This document shows, in pieces, positions 34,688 through 42,265 of a stretch of DNA of 42,265 bases. The translations under genes and the position numbers were made by a program. The number at the start of each line of letters is the position of its first letter. Positions within the stretch are counted from its first letter, which is position 1. Under the pieces are notes generated by a model. The model saw nothing but the letters and a program-made list of their open reading frames with translations, had not been told where the DNA came from and ran no database searches. This stretch comes from JAZQLP01 sp045629205 (GTDB lineage Bacteria > Bacillota > Clostridia > Oscillospirales > UBA644). The DNA lies in assembly GCA_045629205.1 (NCBI GenBank), contig JAZQQT010000154.1, positions 1 to 42,265 of the forward strand. Direction: 5' to 3'.

Positions 34688-35800
34688 TTAACTGATTTTT
34701 TTCAGGAATGCAAAACTGTTCCCTTTTTGAACCCATACGGTATTCTCAGACATATCGCCGATGGCTTTGTATTTTTGTGAAAAAACGGTATTTCCGGCAG
34801 TATCGATTAATGTCCATCCGCCTGAGGATTTGACCGCCGCATATCCGTTGACAAAATCTCTTGCTTCGTCGAATTTCGGCAAGATGATTTCTTCGGCGTT
34901 TTTGTTAATGAATCCCCATTTCCCGTCTTTGCATATTCTTCCGAGTCCGCAGGAAAAGGCGTAAGCATGTTCGTATTTGTTTTCACTTAAAAATGCGCCT
35001 GAAGTATCTATGTATTGATAACTTGTGTTGTCTGTTTTTACTGAGGCTATACCCTCCGAAAACTCATTTGCTTCTTTGAATTTCAATGGAATAACGTTGT
35101 TCCCGTTTTTATCTATATATCCCCACAGATAATCGTTTTCCACTGCTGCAAGACCTTCAGAGAATACACCGGTATCCTGATACAGCAAATCAATTACGAG
35201 TTGACCTTCGGAGTTTATGAAACCGCTTGGATAGTCGGAAAAGACTTCAGTCAATCCTTCGTGTGATTTACGGCCTTCAGTCCATTGAAAATCCGATATT
35301 ACATTTCCGTTTTTATCAATGAAGCCGTATTTGCCATTTAGTTTTACATACGCGATTCCGTCCGAAAAGTCTCCTGCATCTTCATAAATTGCGGGAATGA
35401 CTTTTTCTCCGTTTTTATTTATGTATCCGTATTTTCCGTTTGATTTTATTACCGCAAGTCCTTCTGAAAATCCCCATGCCGACTGATATTCGGGACTTAT
35501 CGTTTCTTCTCCGTTTGTGTTGATAAATCCCCATTTTCTGTCGAGACAAACAGCGCAGCAACCTTCTTTGAAACTTCTTACGTCTTCATATTTGAAATCA
35601 ACGGTTTGGATGCCGTTTATATCGATTATTCCCCATTTTCCGTTTGATTTAACGGCGGCAAAACCTTCGGAAAAATCTCTTACGGCATCGTAGGATTTGC
35701 CTATCCGGATAAAACCCTGTTCGATTAGGTTTATTTCACAGCCACTCAAAAGAAATACGGCGATTGTTATGAATAAAACAAAAGCAATCGTTTTTTTCAC
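34688..35800 (-). CDS. WG-repeat lipoprotein
   Basis: An exported lipoprotein of 370 residues. The GTG at 35800 is chosen because AAAAGGAG lies 10 nt upstream and the product then begins with a signal MKKTIAFVLFITIAVFLLSGC ending in a lipobox (Cys21). The remainder is about eight WG-type repeats of roughly 40-45 residues (e.g. KWGFINTNGEETISP, KYGYINKNGEKVIP, KYGFIDKNGNVISD), likely a beta-propeller-like array. It follows secA by 17 nt. Ligand and role are unknown; a surface or envelope interaction function is a guess. An upstream in-frame ATG would overlap secA and hide the signal. Confidence 0.85.
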   Translation of the reverse strand: MKKTIAFVLFITIAVFLLSGCEINLIEQGFIRIGKSYDAVRDFSEGFAAVKSNGKWGIIDINGIQTVDFKYEDVRSFKEGCCAVCLDRKWGFINTNGEETISPEYQSAWGFSEGLAVIKSNGKYGYINKNGEKVIPAIYEDAGDFSDGIAYVKLNGKYGFIDKNGNVISDFQWTEGRKSHEGLTEVFSDYPSGFINSEGQLVIDLLYQDTGVFSEGLAAVENDYLWGYIDKNGNNVIPLKFKEANEFSEGIASVKTDNTSYQYIDTSGAFLSENKYEHAYAFSCGLGRICKDGKWGFINKNAEEIILPKFDEARDFVNGYAAVKSSGGWTLIDTAGNTVFSQKYKAIGDMSENTVWVQKGNSFAFLKKIS

Positions 35801-35817
35801 GAAGATTAAACTCCTTT

Positions 35818-38553
35818 TCAGTCTTTTTGCTCTCTTCCGCAGCAGTTTTTGTATTTTTTTCCGCTTCCGCAGGGACATGGATCGTTACGACCTATTTTTT
35901 CGGCTTTTGTCAGAACTTTCGGCTTCGGTTTTTCACCGCCTGCCGATGCGTTGTCGGCAATAGCTACCTGTTCACGTTTGATTTCTTTTTTTACTAATCT
36001 GACAAGCATAACTCCTTTTACGGTGTCTTCTTTGATTGCTTCAATCATTTCCTCGAACATATTATATCCTTCGTTTCGATATTCTATGACGGGGTTTTGA
36101 TTAGCATATCCGCGGAGAGCGACTCCCTGACGGAGATCGTCCATTGCGTCAATATGGTCCATCCAGTATTTATCTGTGTTTTTAAGAAGAATAATACGCT
36201 CGAGTTCCCGCATTCTTTCGGGAGTATTTGCTTCTTCGCTTGTTTTATAAGCTTCAAACGCTTTTTCTTCGAGATCCTTGCACAATGTTTCTTTTTTAAG
36301 CTTTTTAATCTGCGTTTCATCGTATCTCAGATCGTTTTCGGTGAGGCAGATTCCGGTATATGCTTTACGGAGACCGTCGATATCCCATAATGCGGAATCG
36401 TCTCCCTGCGCATATGTATCAACGGCAGCGGAAATATGATCGGATATCATCTTAGAGATATGATCTTTAAGATCTTCACCGTTCAATACTCGTCCCCGTT
36501 CCTCATATATTAATTTTCTCTGAGTATTGATAACGTCATCGTATTCCAGAACTCTTTTCCTGGACTGGAAGTTAATACCTTCGACCTTTTTCTGAGCATT
36601 TTCAATGGTTTTCGACAGAATTGAGGCATCTATCGGCTGATCTTCGGGCAGATTGAACATTTCTGCTATATTCTGCACTCTTTCTCCGCCGAATAAACGC
36701 ATCAGATCGTCTTCAAGAGAAAGATAAAAACAACTTTCTCCGATGTCGCCCTGACGCCCGGATCTGCCGCGCAGCTGGTTGTCTATTCGCCTGCTTTCGT
36801 GTCTTTCTGTTCCGATTATACATAAACCGCCTGCGGCCTTGACTTTTTCGGCTTCTACATCGACGTCTTTTTTAAATTCCTTATAGAGCTCATTAAATCT
36901 TTCTCTTGCGGCAAGAATATCTTCGTTGTCGGTATCTCCGTGTCCGTCCGCTTCGGCTATCAGATCGTGTTCGAATCCTTCTTTTTCAAGTTGCTCTTTC
37001 GCAAGGAACTCCGCGTTTCCTCCGAGAACGATATCTGTTCCTCTTCCTGCCATATTTGTCGCAATCGTCACTGCCCCGAACTTACCTGCCTGCGAAACGA
37101 TATGCGCTTCTTTTTCGTGGAATTTTGCATTAAGAACGTTATGTCTGATGCCTTCCTTTTTGAGCATCTTGCTTAGTAATTCGGATTTTTCTATTGTTAC
37201 GGTGCCAACCAGAACAGGCTGACCTTTTTCGTTGCATTCTTTTATTTTGTTTACGACTGCCGTATATTTCCCGTTGAGATTTCTGTATACTTTATCGTTT
37301 AAATCCTGACGGATCATCGGTTTGTTAGTTGGTATTTCAACAACGTCAAGTCCGTATATTTCTCTGAATTCATCTTCCTCGGTCAGAGCTGTTCCCGTCA
37401 TACCGGAAAGTTTTGCATATATTCTGAAGTAATTCTGGAATGTGATTGTCGCAAGCGTTTTGTTTTCTTCGTTAATACGAACATGTTCTTTTGCTTCAAT
37501 AGCCTGATGCAGACCGTTTGAGTATCTTCTGCCGAACATCAGACGTCCGGTGAATTCGTCAACGATGATTATCTCTCCGTCTTTTACAACATAATCAACG
37601 TCTCTTTGCATGGTTCCGTAGGCTTTGAGTGACTGATTGATAAAGTGTTGAAGAGAAACGTTTTCAAAATCGGCAAGGTTTTCAATGCCGAATTCTCTCT
37701 GTGCTTTTTCTATGCCCTGCGCAGTAAGGAAGGCGCGTTTGTTTTTTTCTTCAATAACATAATCGGCATCCATGTCTTCGTATATTTCTTTATCGTTAAG
37801 CTCTTTGAATTTGAGCGAACGAAGACGACGAACGAACGCATCGGCACGGGCATACATCTCGTCTGCTTTGTCGCCGTGACCCGATATTATTAGAGGAGTT
37901 CTTGCCTCATCTATAAGGATTGAGTCAACTTCGTCAACTATAGCGAAATTATGGCCTCTCTGCACCATATTTTCTTTATATATAACCATATTGTCACGCA
38001 GATAGTCGAACCCCATCTCGTTGTTGGTTCCGTAGGTGATATCTGCGGCATAGGCCTTCTGACGTTCATCGGTTGTCATATCGTGAAGTATCAATCCGAC
38101 TTTTAATCCGAGGAATGCGTGGGCTTTCCCCATCCATTCGCTGTCACGTCTTGACAGATAATCGTTTACCGTAACGATATGAACGCCTTTTCCCGAAAGA
38201 GCGTTGAGATAAGCGGGGAGAGTTGCAACAAGTGTCTTTCCCTCTCCTGTTTTCATTTCGGAAATTCTTCCCTGGTGAAGAATTATTCCGCCGTAAAGCT
38301 GACACTCAAAAGGCCGCATACCGAGGACTCTCGCGTCGGCTTCTCTGATTGTCGCAAAAGCTTCCGGAAGAATGTCATCAAGTGTTTCACCGTCTGCCAG
38401 TCTTTTTCGGAATATTTCGGTCTTTGCTTTCAGGTCAGTATCGGATAAATTCTTATATTCATCTTCCAAGGCGATTATCCTGTCAACAATCGGCTTGATT
38501 TTTTTTAATTCTCTTTCGCTGTGTGTTCCGAATAACTTTTCAAAAAATCCCAT
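35818..38553 (-). CDS. secA: Protein translocase ATPase SecA
   Basis: Motor that pushes preproteins through SecYEG. The 911-residue protein starts at MGFFEKLFGT (38553), 6 nt after GGAGGG; a longer frame adds 18 unlikely residues. It has the Walker A MKTGEGKTLVA (near 85-110), DEVDSILIDEARTPLIISG, the second helicase lobe (ATNMAGRGTDIVLGG, GRSGRQGD) and the C-terminal zinc motif CPCGSGKKYKNCCG. It is the first gene of the leftward block and is head-on to replication. Confidence 0.98.
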   Translation of the reverse strand: MGFFEKLFGTHSERELKKIKPIVDRIIALEDEYKNLSDTDLKAKTEIFRKRLADGETLDDILPEAFATIREADARVLGMRPFECQLYGGIILHQGRISEMKTGEGKTLVATLPAYLNALSGKGVHIVTVNDYLSRRDSEWMGKAHAFLGLKVGLILHDMTTDERQKAYAADITYGTNNEMGFDYLRDNMVIYKENMVQRGHNFAIVDEVDSILIDEARTPLIISGHGDKADEMYARADAFVRRLRSLKFKELNDKEIYEDMDADYVIEEKNKRAFLTAQGIEKAQREFGIENLADFENVSLQHFINQSLKAYGTMQRDVDYVVKDGEIIIVDEFTGRLMFGRRYSNGLHQAIEAKEHVRINEENKTLATITFQNYFRIYAKLSGMTGTALTEEDEFREIYGLDVVEIPTNKPMIRQDLNDKVYRNLNGKYTAVVNKIKECNEKGQPVLVGTVTIEKSELLSKMLKKEGIRHNVLNAKFHEKEAHIVSQAGKFGAVTIATNMAGRGTDIVLGGNAEFLAKEQLEKEGFEHDLIAEADGHGDTDNEDILAARERFNELYKEFKKDVDVEAEKVKAAGGLCIIGTERHESRRIDNQLRGRSGRQGDIGESCFYLSLEDDLMRLFGGERVQNIAEMFNLPEDQPIDASILSKTIENAQKKVEGINFQSRKRVLEYDDVINTQRKLIYEERGRVLNGEDLKDHISKMISDHISAAVDTYAQGDDSALWDIDGLRKAYTGICLTENDLRYDETQIKKLKKETLCKDLEEKAFEAYKTSEEANTPERMRELERIILLKNTDKYWMDHIDAMDDLRQGVALRGYANQNPVIEYRNEGYNMFEEMIEAIKEDTVKGVMLVRLVKKEIKREQVAIADNASAGGEKPKPKVLTKAEKIGRNDPCPCGSGKKYKNCCGREQKD

Positions 38554-38645
38554 TATCCCTCCGAGATTATATACGTTATGCTGAATAAGCGCAGAGCGCA
38601 AATACACATTTTACATTATAGTATATCATACTGAATTATAAAAAT

Positions 38646-38690
38646 CTACATTAAAATATGAAATTTTTTTATATTATATATATAATGTAG
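38646..38690. repeat. 8-bp inverted repeat in the secA-parA intergenic region
   Basis: CTACATTA (38646-38653) and TAATGTAG (38683-38690) are exact inverted copies 29 bases apart, flanking an AT-rich tract. The function is unknown; it lies in the promoter region that secA and parA share. Confidence 0.55.
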
Positions 38691-38729
38691 TTAAGTTTAA
38701 AAACGTATACGGTTTTTTTTGAAAATCTA

Positions 38730-38758
38730 TTGATTTATGGTTTTATTTATGATAGAAT
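38730..38758 (+). promoter_or_regulatory. Promoter for parA-parB-serS
   Basis: TTGATT (38730-38735), 17-bp spacer, TAGAAT (38753-38758), followed by the parS site in the leader. The location is 56 bp before the parA start. ParB bound at parS could repress it. Confidence 0.6.
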
Positions 38759-38776
38759 ATTATCCGGTATTTTTTA

Positions 38777-38792
38777 TGTTTCACGTGAAACA
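38777..38792. promoter_or_regulatory. parS: parS centromere-like site upstream of parA
   Basis: TGTTTCACGTGAAACA, a perfect palindrome that matches the Bacillus parS consensus. With flanking A and T it extends to 18 bp. It lies 21 bp before the parA GTG, in the presumed 5' leader. Confidence 0.95.
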
Positions 38793-38813
38793 TAACGGAG
38801 TGGAGGTGATCCG

Positions 38814-39584
38814 GTGGCAAAAGTAATTTCTGTCGCAAATCAAAAAGGCGGAGTCGGTAAAACTACAACATCGGTTAATTTGTCCGCGTGTATAGCAGAA
38901 AAGGGCTATCGTGTTTTACTTATAGACCTTGACCCACAGGGTAATGCCACAAGCGGATGCGGGATCAATAAAAACAAACTTACGAAAAGCGTATATACTG
39001 CCATAGAAGACCCAACATCGGCTTCGGACGCAATTTGCAAAACAGAATTCAAAAATCTTTCGGTATTGCCTTCTCAGATGTCTCTCGCCGGTGCCGAACT
39101 TGAAATGGTAGGCGTGGAAAACCGCGAAATCAGACTTAAACAGGCTATTTCTTATTTTGTTAATGATTATGATTTTATTTTCATAGATTGTCCGCCATCT
39201 TTGGGTTTGCTTACATTAAATGCGCTTGTTGCGTCAGATTCGGTGCTGATCCCGATTCAATGTGAGTTTTATGCTTTGGAGGGATTGTCTCAGTTGGTAA
39301 ATACGATCAAGCAGGTTAATAAGATATATAACCCTCTGCTTAAAATTGAAGGTGTTTTGATTACCATGTTTGATTCGAGGCTCAATCTGACTGTTCAGGT
39401 TCTTTCGGAAATAAAGAGGTTTTTTAAGGATGCTTTATATAAAACATGTATTCCGAGAAATGTTCGTCTTTCCGAAGCTCCTTCTCACGGCGAACCGATA
39501 AACTACTATGACCGAACGGCAAAAGGAACTTGGGCATACAGGGATTTGGCAGATGAGTTCCTTAAGAAAAACGAGGTGAAATGA
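38814..39584 (+). CDS. parA: Chromosome partitioning ATPase ParA (Soj)
   Basis: Dimeric ATPase that binds DNA and, with ParB, drives origin segregation and tunes DnaA. The 256-residue product has the deviant Walker A KGGVGKTT (about 10-17), the DLDPQGN motif (39-45) and the Walker B IFIDCPPSLG (about 119-128). It is the small ParA without an N-terminal extension, as in Soj. It starts with GTG behind the strong GGAGGTGAT. parB is directly downstream. In B. subtilis the pair lies on the left of oriC; here it lies right, about 29 kb away. Confidence 0.96.
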   Translation: MAKVISVANQKGGVGKTTTSVNLSACIAEKGYRVLLIDLDPQGNATSGCGINKNKLTKSVYTAIEDPTSASDAICKTEFKNLSVLPSQMSLAGAELEMVGVENREIRLKQAISYFVNDYDFIFIDCPPSLGLLTLNALVASDSVLIPIQCEFYALEGLSQLVNTIKQVNKIYNPLLKIEGVLITMFDSRLNLTVQVLSEIKRFFKDALYKTCIPRNVRLSEAPSHGEPINYYDRTAKGTWAYRDLADEFLKKNEVK

Positions 39585-39587
39585 TTG

Positions 39588-40460
39588 ATGGCCATAAAAA
39601 AACAGTCTCTCGGTAAAGGCCTCGGCGCTTTATTTGAGGAAAATAATGTTGAGGTTGATGAAAAACAGGTTAAACTTATTCGAACCGCATTACTTGAACC
39701 GAACAAAAATCAGCCACGTAAGAATTTTAACAAAGAATCATTGTCCGAACTGTCCGAATCACTTAAGGAATACGGTATGCTTCAGCCGATTATCGCAAAA
39801 AAGATCGGCGAAGATTCATATAGAATAATATCGGGTGAAAGACGATGGAGAGCGGCAAGAATGGCCGGAATAACAGAAGTCCCGGTAATAGTCCGCGAAT
39901 CTGACGATATTGACACTCTTGAAATCGGACTTGTTGAAAATCTGCAAAGAGAAGATCTTAATCCGGCAGATGAAGCTATGGGCTACAAGACGCTTCGCGA
40001 TGAGTTCGGACTGACACAGGATGAAATCGCAAAAAAAGTCGGAAAATCCCGTCCTGCAGTGGCAAATTCGATGCGTCTTCTCGGTTTGTCGGAAAATGTG
40101 CTTAATGCGTTGGCGGAAGGAAATATTTCGGCAGGACATGCCCGTGCGTTTCTTCCTCTATGCGAAAAACTTTCCGAAAAGGATGTTTCGGCTATACTTC
40201 AAAAAACGATCGACGGCGAACTGACGGTTCGTGACCTAGAGAATATTTATAAAAGAGCAAGTGCCGATGTAAAACCCAAAAAGGTTTTACCGGAGAGAAT
40301 GTATTACGATCAGATAGAAAACGATCTTTCAAGACAGACAGGGAGAAAGATTAAAATCAAAGCAGGAAAGAAAAAAGGCAGAATCGAAATAGATTATTAT
40401 GATAAAAATGACTTTGAATCGTTGATAAATGCGTTGAAAAAGTCAGGAATGGAGAGATAA
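39588..40460 (+). CDS. parB: Chromosome partitioning protein ParB (Spo0J)
   Basis: CTP-dependent DNA clamp that loads at parS and slides. The protein starts at ATG 39588 (MAIKKQSLGKGLGALF), the usual ParB N-terminus, 9 nt after GAGGTGA; a TTG one codon earlier is the alternative. Motifs are GERRWRA (about 83-89), ENLQRED (about 117-123) and a helix-turn-helix around GLTQDEIAKKVGKSRPAVANSMRLL. A C-terminal dimerisation domain follows. No noc gene is present in the window. Confidence 0.96.
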   Translation: MAIKKQSLGKGLGALFEENNVEVDEKQVKLIRTALLEPNKNQPRKNFNKESLSELSESLKEYGMLQPIIAKKIGEDSYRIISGERRWRAARMAGITEVPVIVRESDDIDTLEIGLVENLQREDLNPADEAMGYKTLRDEFGLTQDEIAKKVGKSRPAVANSMRLLGLSENVLNALAEGNISAGHARAFLPLCEKLSEKDVSAILQKTIDGELTVRDLENIYKRASADVKPKKVLPERMYYDQIENDLSRQTGRKIKIKAGKKKGRIEIDYYDKNDFESLINALKKSGMER

Positions 40461-40461
40461 A

Positions 40462-41751
40462 ATGTTAGATATTAAGTTTTTAAGAGAAAATCCGGATATA
40501 GTAAAACAGAATATAAAAAACAAGTTTCAGGATTTTAAACTTCCGATGGTAGACGAGGTTATAGAACTCGATACCGAGCGTCGCAGACTTATTGCGGAGG
40601 TAGAAGATCTCCGCGGAAGTCGTAACAAGTATTCAAAGCAAATCGGTGCCCTCATGGCTCAGGGTAAAAAAGAGGAAGCCGAAGAAATGAAGAATAAAGT
40701 TACCGAGAATTCTCAGAAACTTGCAGAAGACGAATCAAAACAGGCAGAGATAGATGAAAGAATCAGAAAAATCATGTTGCTTATTCCGAATATTATCGAT
40801 CCGTCTGTTCCGATAGGAAAAGATGACAGCGAAAATGTCGAGATAGAAAAATTCGGCGAGCCGGTTGTTCCCGATTTTGAGATTCCGTATCATACCGATA
40901 TTATAGAAAGATTCAACGGTATTGATCTTGATTCTGCAAGACGTGTTGCCGGAAACGGGTTTTATTATCTTATGGGAAATATCGCCCGTCTGCATTCCGC
41001 TGTTCTTACCTATGCCAGAGATTTTATGATTGAAAGAGGCTTTACCTACTGTATCCCTCCGTATATGATTCACGGAAACGTTGTCGAAGGCGTTATGAGC
41101 CAGAACGATATGGATTCCATGATGTATAAGATCGAAGGCGAAGATCTTTATCTTATCGGAACCAGTGAACATTCCATGATAGGAAAATTTATCGATCAGA
41201 TAATTCCGGAGGAAGCTCTACCGTATACTCTTACCAGTTATTCACCCTGCTTCCGTAAAGAAAAAGGCGCGCATGGTATAGAAGAACGCGGCGTATACAG
41301 AATTCATCAGTTTGAAAAACAGGAAATGATAGTCGTATGCAAGCCTGAAGACAGCAAAATGTGGTATGATAAACTGTGGCAGAATACGGTTGATCTTTTC
41401 AGATCGATGGATATCCCGGTAAGAACACTTGAATGTTGTTCCGGCGACCTTGCCGATCTTAAAGTTAAGTCGTGTGACGTTGAAGCATGGTCCCCCAGAC
41501 AGAAGAAATATTTCGAAGTCGGGAGCTGCTCCAATCTCGGTGACGCGCAGGCACGTCGTCTGAAGATTCGTGTAAACGGTGCTGACGGTAAAAAGTATCT
41601 TGCTCATACTCTTAATAATACCGTCGTTGCGCCGCCGCGTATGCTTATTGCTTTCCTTGAGAATAATCTTAATGCCGACGGCTCAATCAATATTCCTCTC
41701 GTTCTTCGTCCTTACATGGGCGGTCTTGAGAAATTGATTCCCGTAAAATAA
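40462..41751 (+). CDS. serS: Seryl-tRNA synthetase
   Basis: Charges serine to tRNA-Ser (and selenocysteine tRNA where present). The 429-residue protein has an N-terminal coiled-coil arm (about 30-110) for the tRNA long variable arm, then the class II motifs: SPCFRKEKGAHGIEERGVYRIHQFEKQE (motif 2) and NNTVVAPPRMLIAFLEN (motif 3). It starts 1 nt after parB, so it is cotranscribed with the partition genes. No T-box leader lies upstream. A possible weak hairpin follows at about 41770-41795, but no convincing terminator is visible. Confidence 0.97.
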   Translation: MLDIKFLRENPDIVKQNIKNKFQDFKLPMVDEVIELDTERRRLIAEVEDLRGSRNKYSKQIGALMAQGKKEEAEEMKNKVTENSQKLAEDESKQAEIDERIRKIMLLIPNIIDPSVPIGKDDSENVEIEKFGEPVVPDFEIPYHTDIIERFNGIDLDSARRVAGNGFYYLMGNIARLHSAVLTYARDFMIERGFTYCIPPYMIHGNVVEGVMSQNDMDSMMYKIEGEDLYLIGTSEHSMIGKFIDQIIPEEALPYTLTSYSPCFRKEKGAHGIEERGVYRIHQFEKQEMIVVCKPEDSKMWYDKLWQNTVDLFRSMDIPVRTLECCSGDLADLKVKSCDVEAWSPRQKKYFEVGSCSNLGDAQARRLKIRVNGADGKKYLAHTLNNTVVAPPRMLIAFLENNLNADGSINIPLVLRPYMGGLEKLIPVK

Positions 41752-41899
41752 GAATAACCGACTGAAAAAAGTCCCTCGTTAAAAGCTACGGGTTGATAAG
41801 GAAGTATTTTGATTTTCAAATATGAGGATATTAACAAATTTGAATTTATCTATCTTTTTTCTAAATAGTAAGAATTAAATAATTTAACTGCCGGTTAAT
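41752..41899 (+). other. Intergenic gap after serS with no recognised gene
   Basis: The stretch is AT-rich with no open frame of note. It contains only poor hairpin candidates. Together with the promoter and leader it forms the 243-bp gap before the XRE gene. Confidence 0.6.
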
Positions 41900-41928
41900 T
41901 TGCTCTTTCCAAACAATACCTGTACAAT
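41900..41928 (+). promoter_or_regulatory. Candidate promoter for the XRE regulator
   Basis: TTGCTC (41900-41905), 17-bp spacer, TACAAT (41923-41928). The -10 is good and the -35 weak. A small inverted repeat TTAAC/GTTAA (41884-41898) lies just before it and could be an operator. Confidence 0.5.
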
Positions 41929-41994
41929 ATCCTAAAAAAGAATATAATGGTATCAGAAACAGACGTCAGTTTCAAAATAAACGGAGGTAAAGTT

Positions 41995-42265
41995 ATGGAA
42001 ATAACGATTGGAACCAATATTAAACGTCTTCGCTCTGATAAAGGCATTACGCAAGAGCAATTAGCTGAGGTTATGAATGTCACTTGTGCTGCAGTCAGCA
42101 AATGGGAAAGAAGCGAAACTTATCCGGATATTACAATGTTACAACCGCTCGCCTTCTACTTTGGCGTGTCTCTCGACGAGCTGATGGGTTATGATAAAAA
42201 GAGAGTCAACGAGGAAATTGAAAAAATCATTGCTGAATATTGGGAATGTATGCGAAATGATTGGG
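41995..42265 (+). CDS. XRE-family transcriptional regulator (partial, runs off window)
   Basis: At least 90 residues from an ATG behind ACGGAGGTAA. The N-terminus is a helix-turn-helix of the Cro/CI type: IGTNIKRLRSDKGITQEQLA, then VSKWERSETYPDI and FGVSLDELMGYD (about 1-67). The stretch after it is predicted helical with the opening of a longer C-terminal domain (EEIEKIIAEYWECM). The function cannot be determined from this part. Confidence 0.9.
   Translation, partial: MEITIGTNIKRLRSDKGITQEQLAEVMNVTCAAVSKWERSETYPDITMLQPLAFYFGVSLDELMGYDKKRVNEEIEKIIAEYWECMRNDW

Overview
The window is a 42 kb segment around the chromosomal replication origin of a low-to-moderate GC bacterium of the phylum Bacillota, most likely class Clostridia and probably an uncultured animal- or gut-associated lineage. 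The evidence is the order rpmH / dnaA / dnaN / recF / remB / gyrB / gyrA, the rnpA-yidD-yidC-jag-mnmE-mnmG block on the other side, a B. subtilis-type parS motif, a pyrophosphate-type phosphofructokinase, single-chain GlyRS, and the clostridial order ACP - rnc - radical SAM. A hexosaminidase and a fucose-isomerase-like gene suggest use of glycans. No species name can be supported from the sequence alone.

Layout: (1) 1-8065, minus strand: a gene fragment, pfp, trmB, mnmG, mnmE, a hairpin terminator, jag (khpB), yidC, yidD, rnpA and rpmH. All are transcribed away from the origin, from a perfect consensus promoter upstream of rpmH. (2) 8066-9845: divergent rpmH and dnaA promoters, dnaA, then a dnaA-dnaN intergenic region that carries clustered DnaA-box-like motifs, a CCCC tract and DnaA-trio-like triplets, the probable unwinding site. 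(3) 9846-23679, plus strand: a tightly packed run dnaN-recF-remB-gyrB-gyrA-glyS-prfB-rsmA followed by a GH20 hexosaminidase and a fucose-isomerase-like protein, ended by a strong hairpin. (4) 23750-38553, minus strand: secA, a WG-repeat lipoprotein, a SpoU methyltransferase, dprA, topA, trmFO, an ACP homologue, rnc, a radical SAM protein, a Gfo/Idh/MocA oxidoreductase, a membrane protein, comEB and murC. This block reads toward the origin, so replication meets it head-on. (5) 38777-41751, plus strand: a perfect parS, parA, parB and serS. (6) A partial XRE-family regulator at the right edge.

The genes are mostly housekeeping: replication initiation and topology, chromosome segregation, membrane protein insertion and secretion, tRNA/rRNA modification and translation. 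There is no sign of phage, IS elements, CRISPR arrays, tRNA or rRNA genes. The most unusual observation is that the acyl carrier protein homologue next to rnc has Val-Gln where the phosphopantetheine-bearing Ser-Leu should be, so it should not be convertible to a holo-ACP. Other points of interest are a second parS-type site inside the rsmA coding sequence, an origin that lacks canonical DnaA boxes but has a TCAACA-type variant paired with a changed recognition-helix residue in DnaA, and the 15 kb head-on block of essential genes beside the origin.
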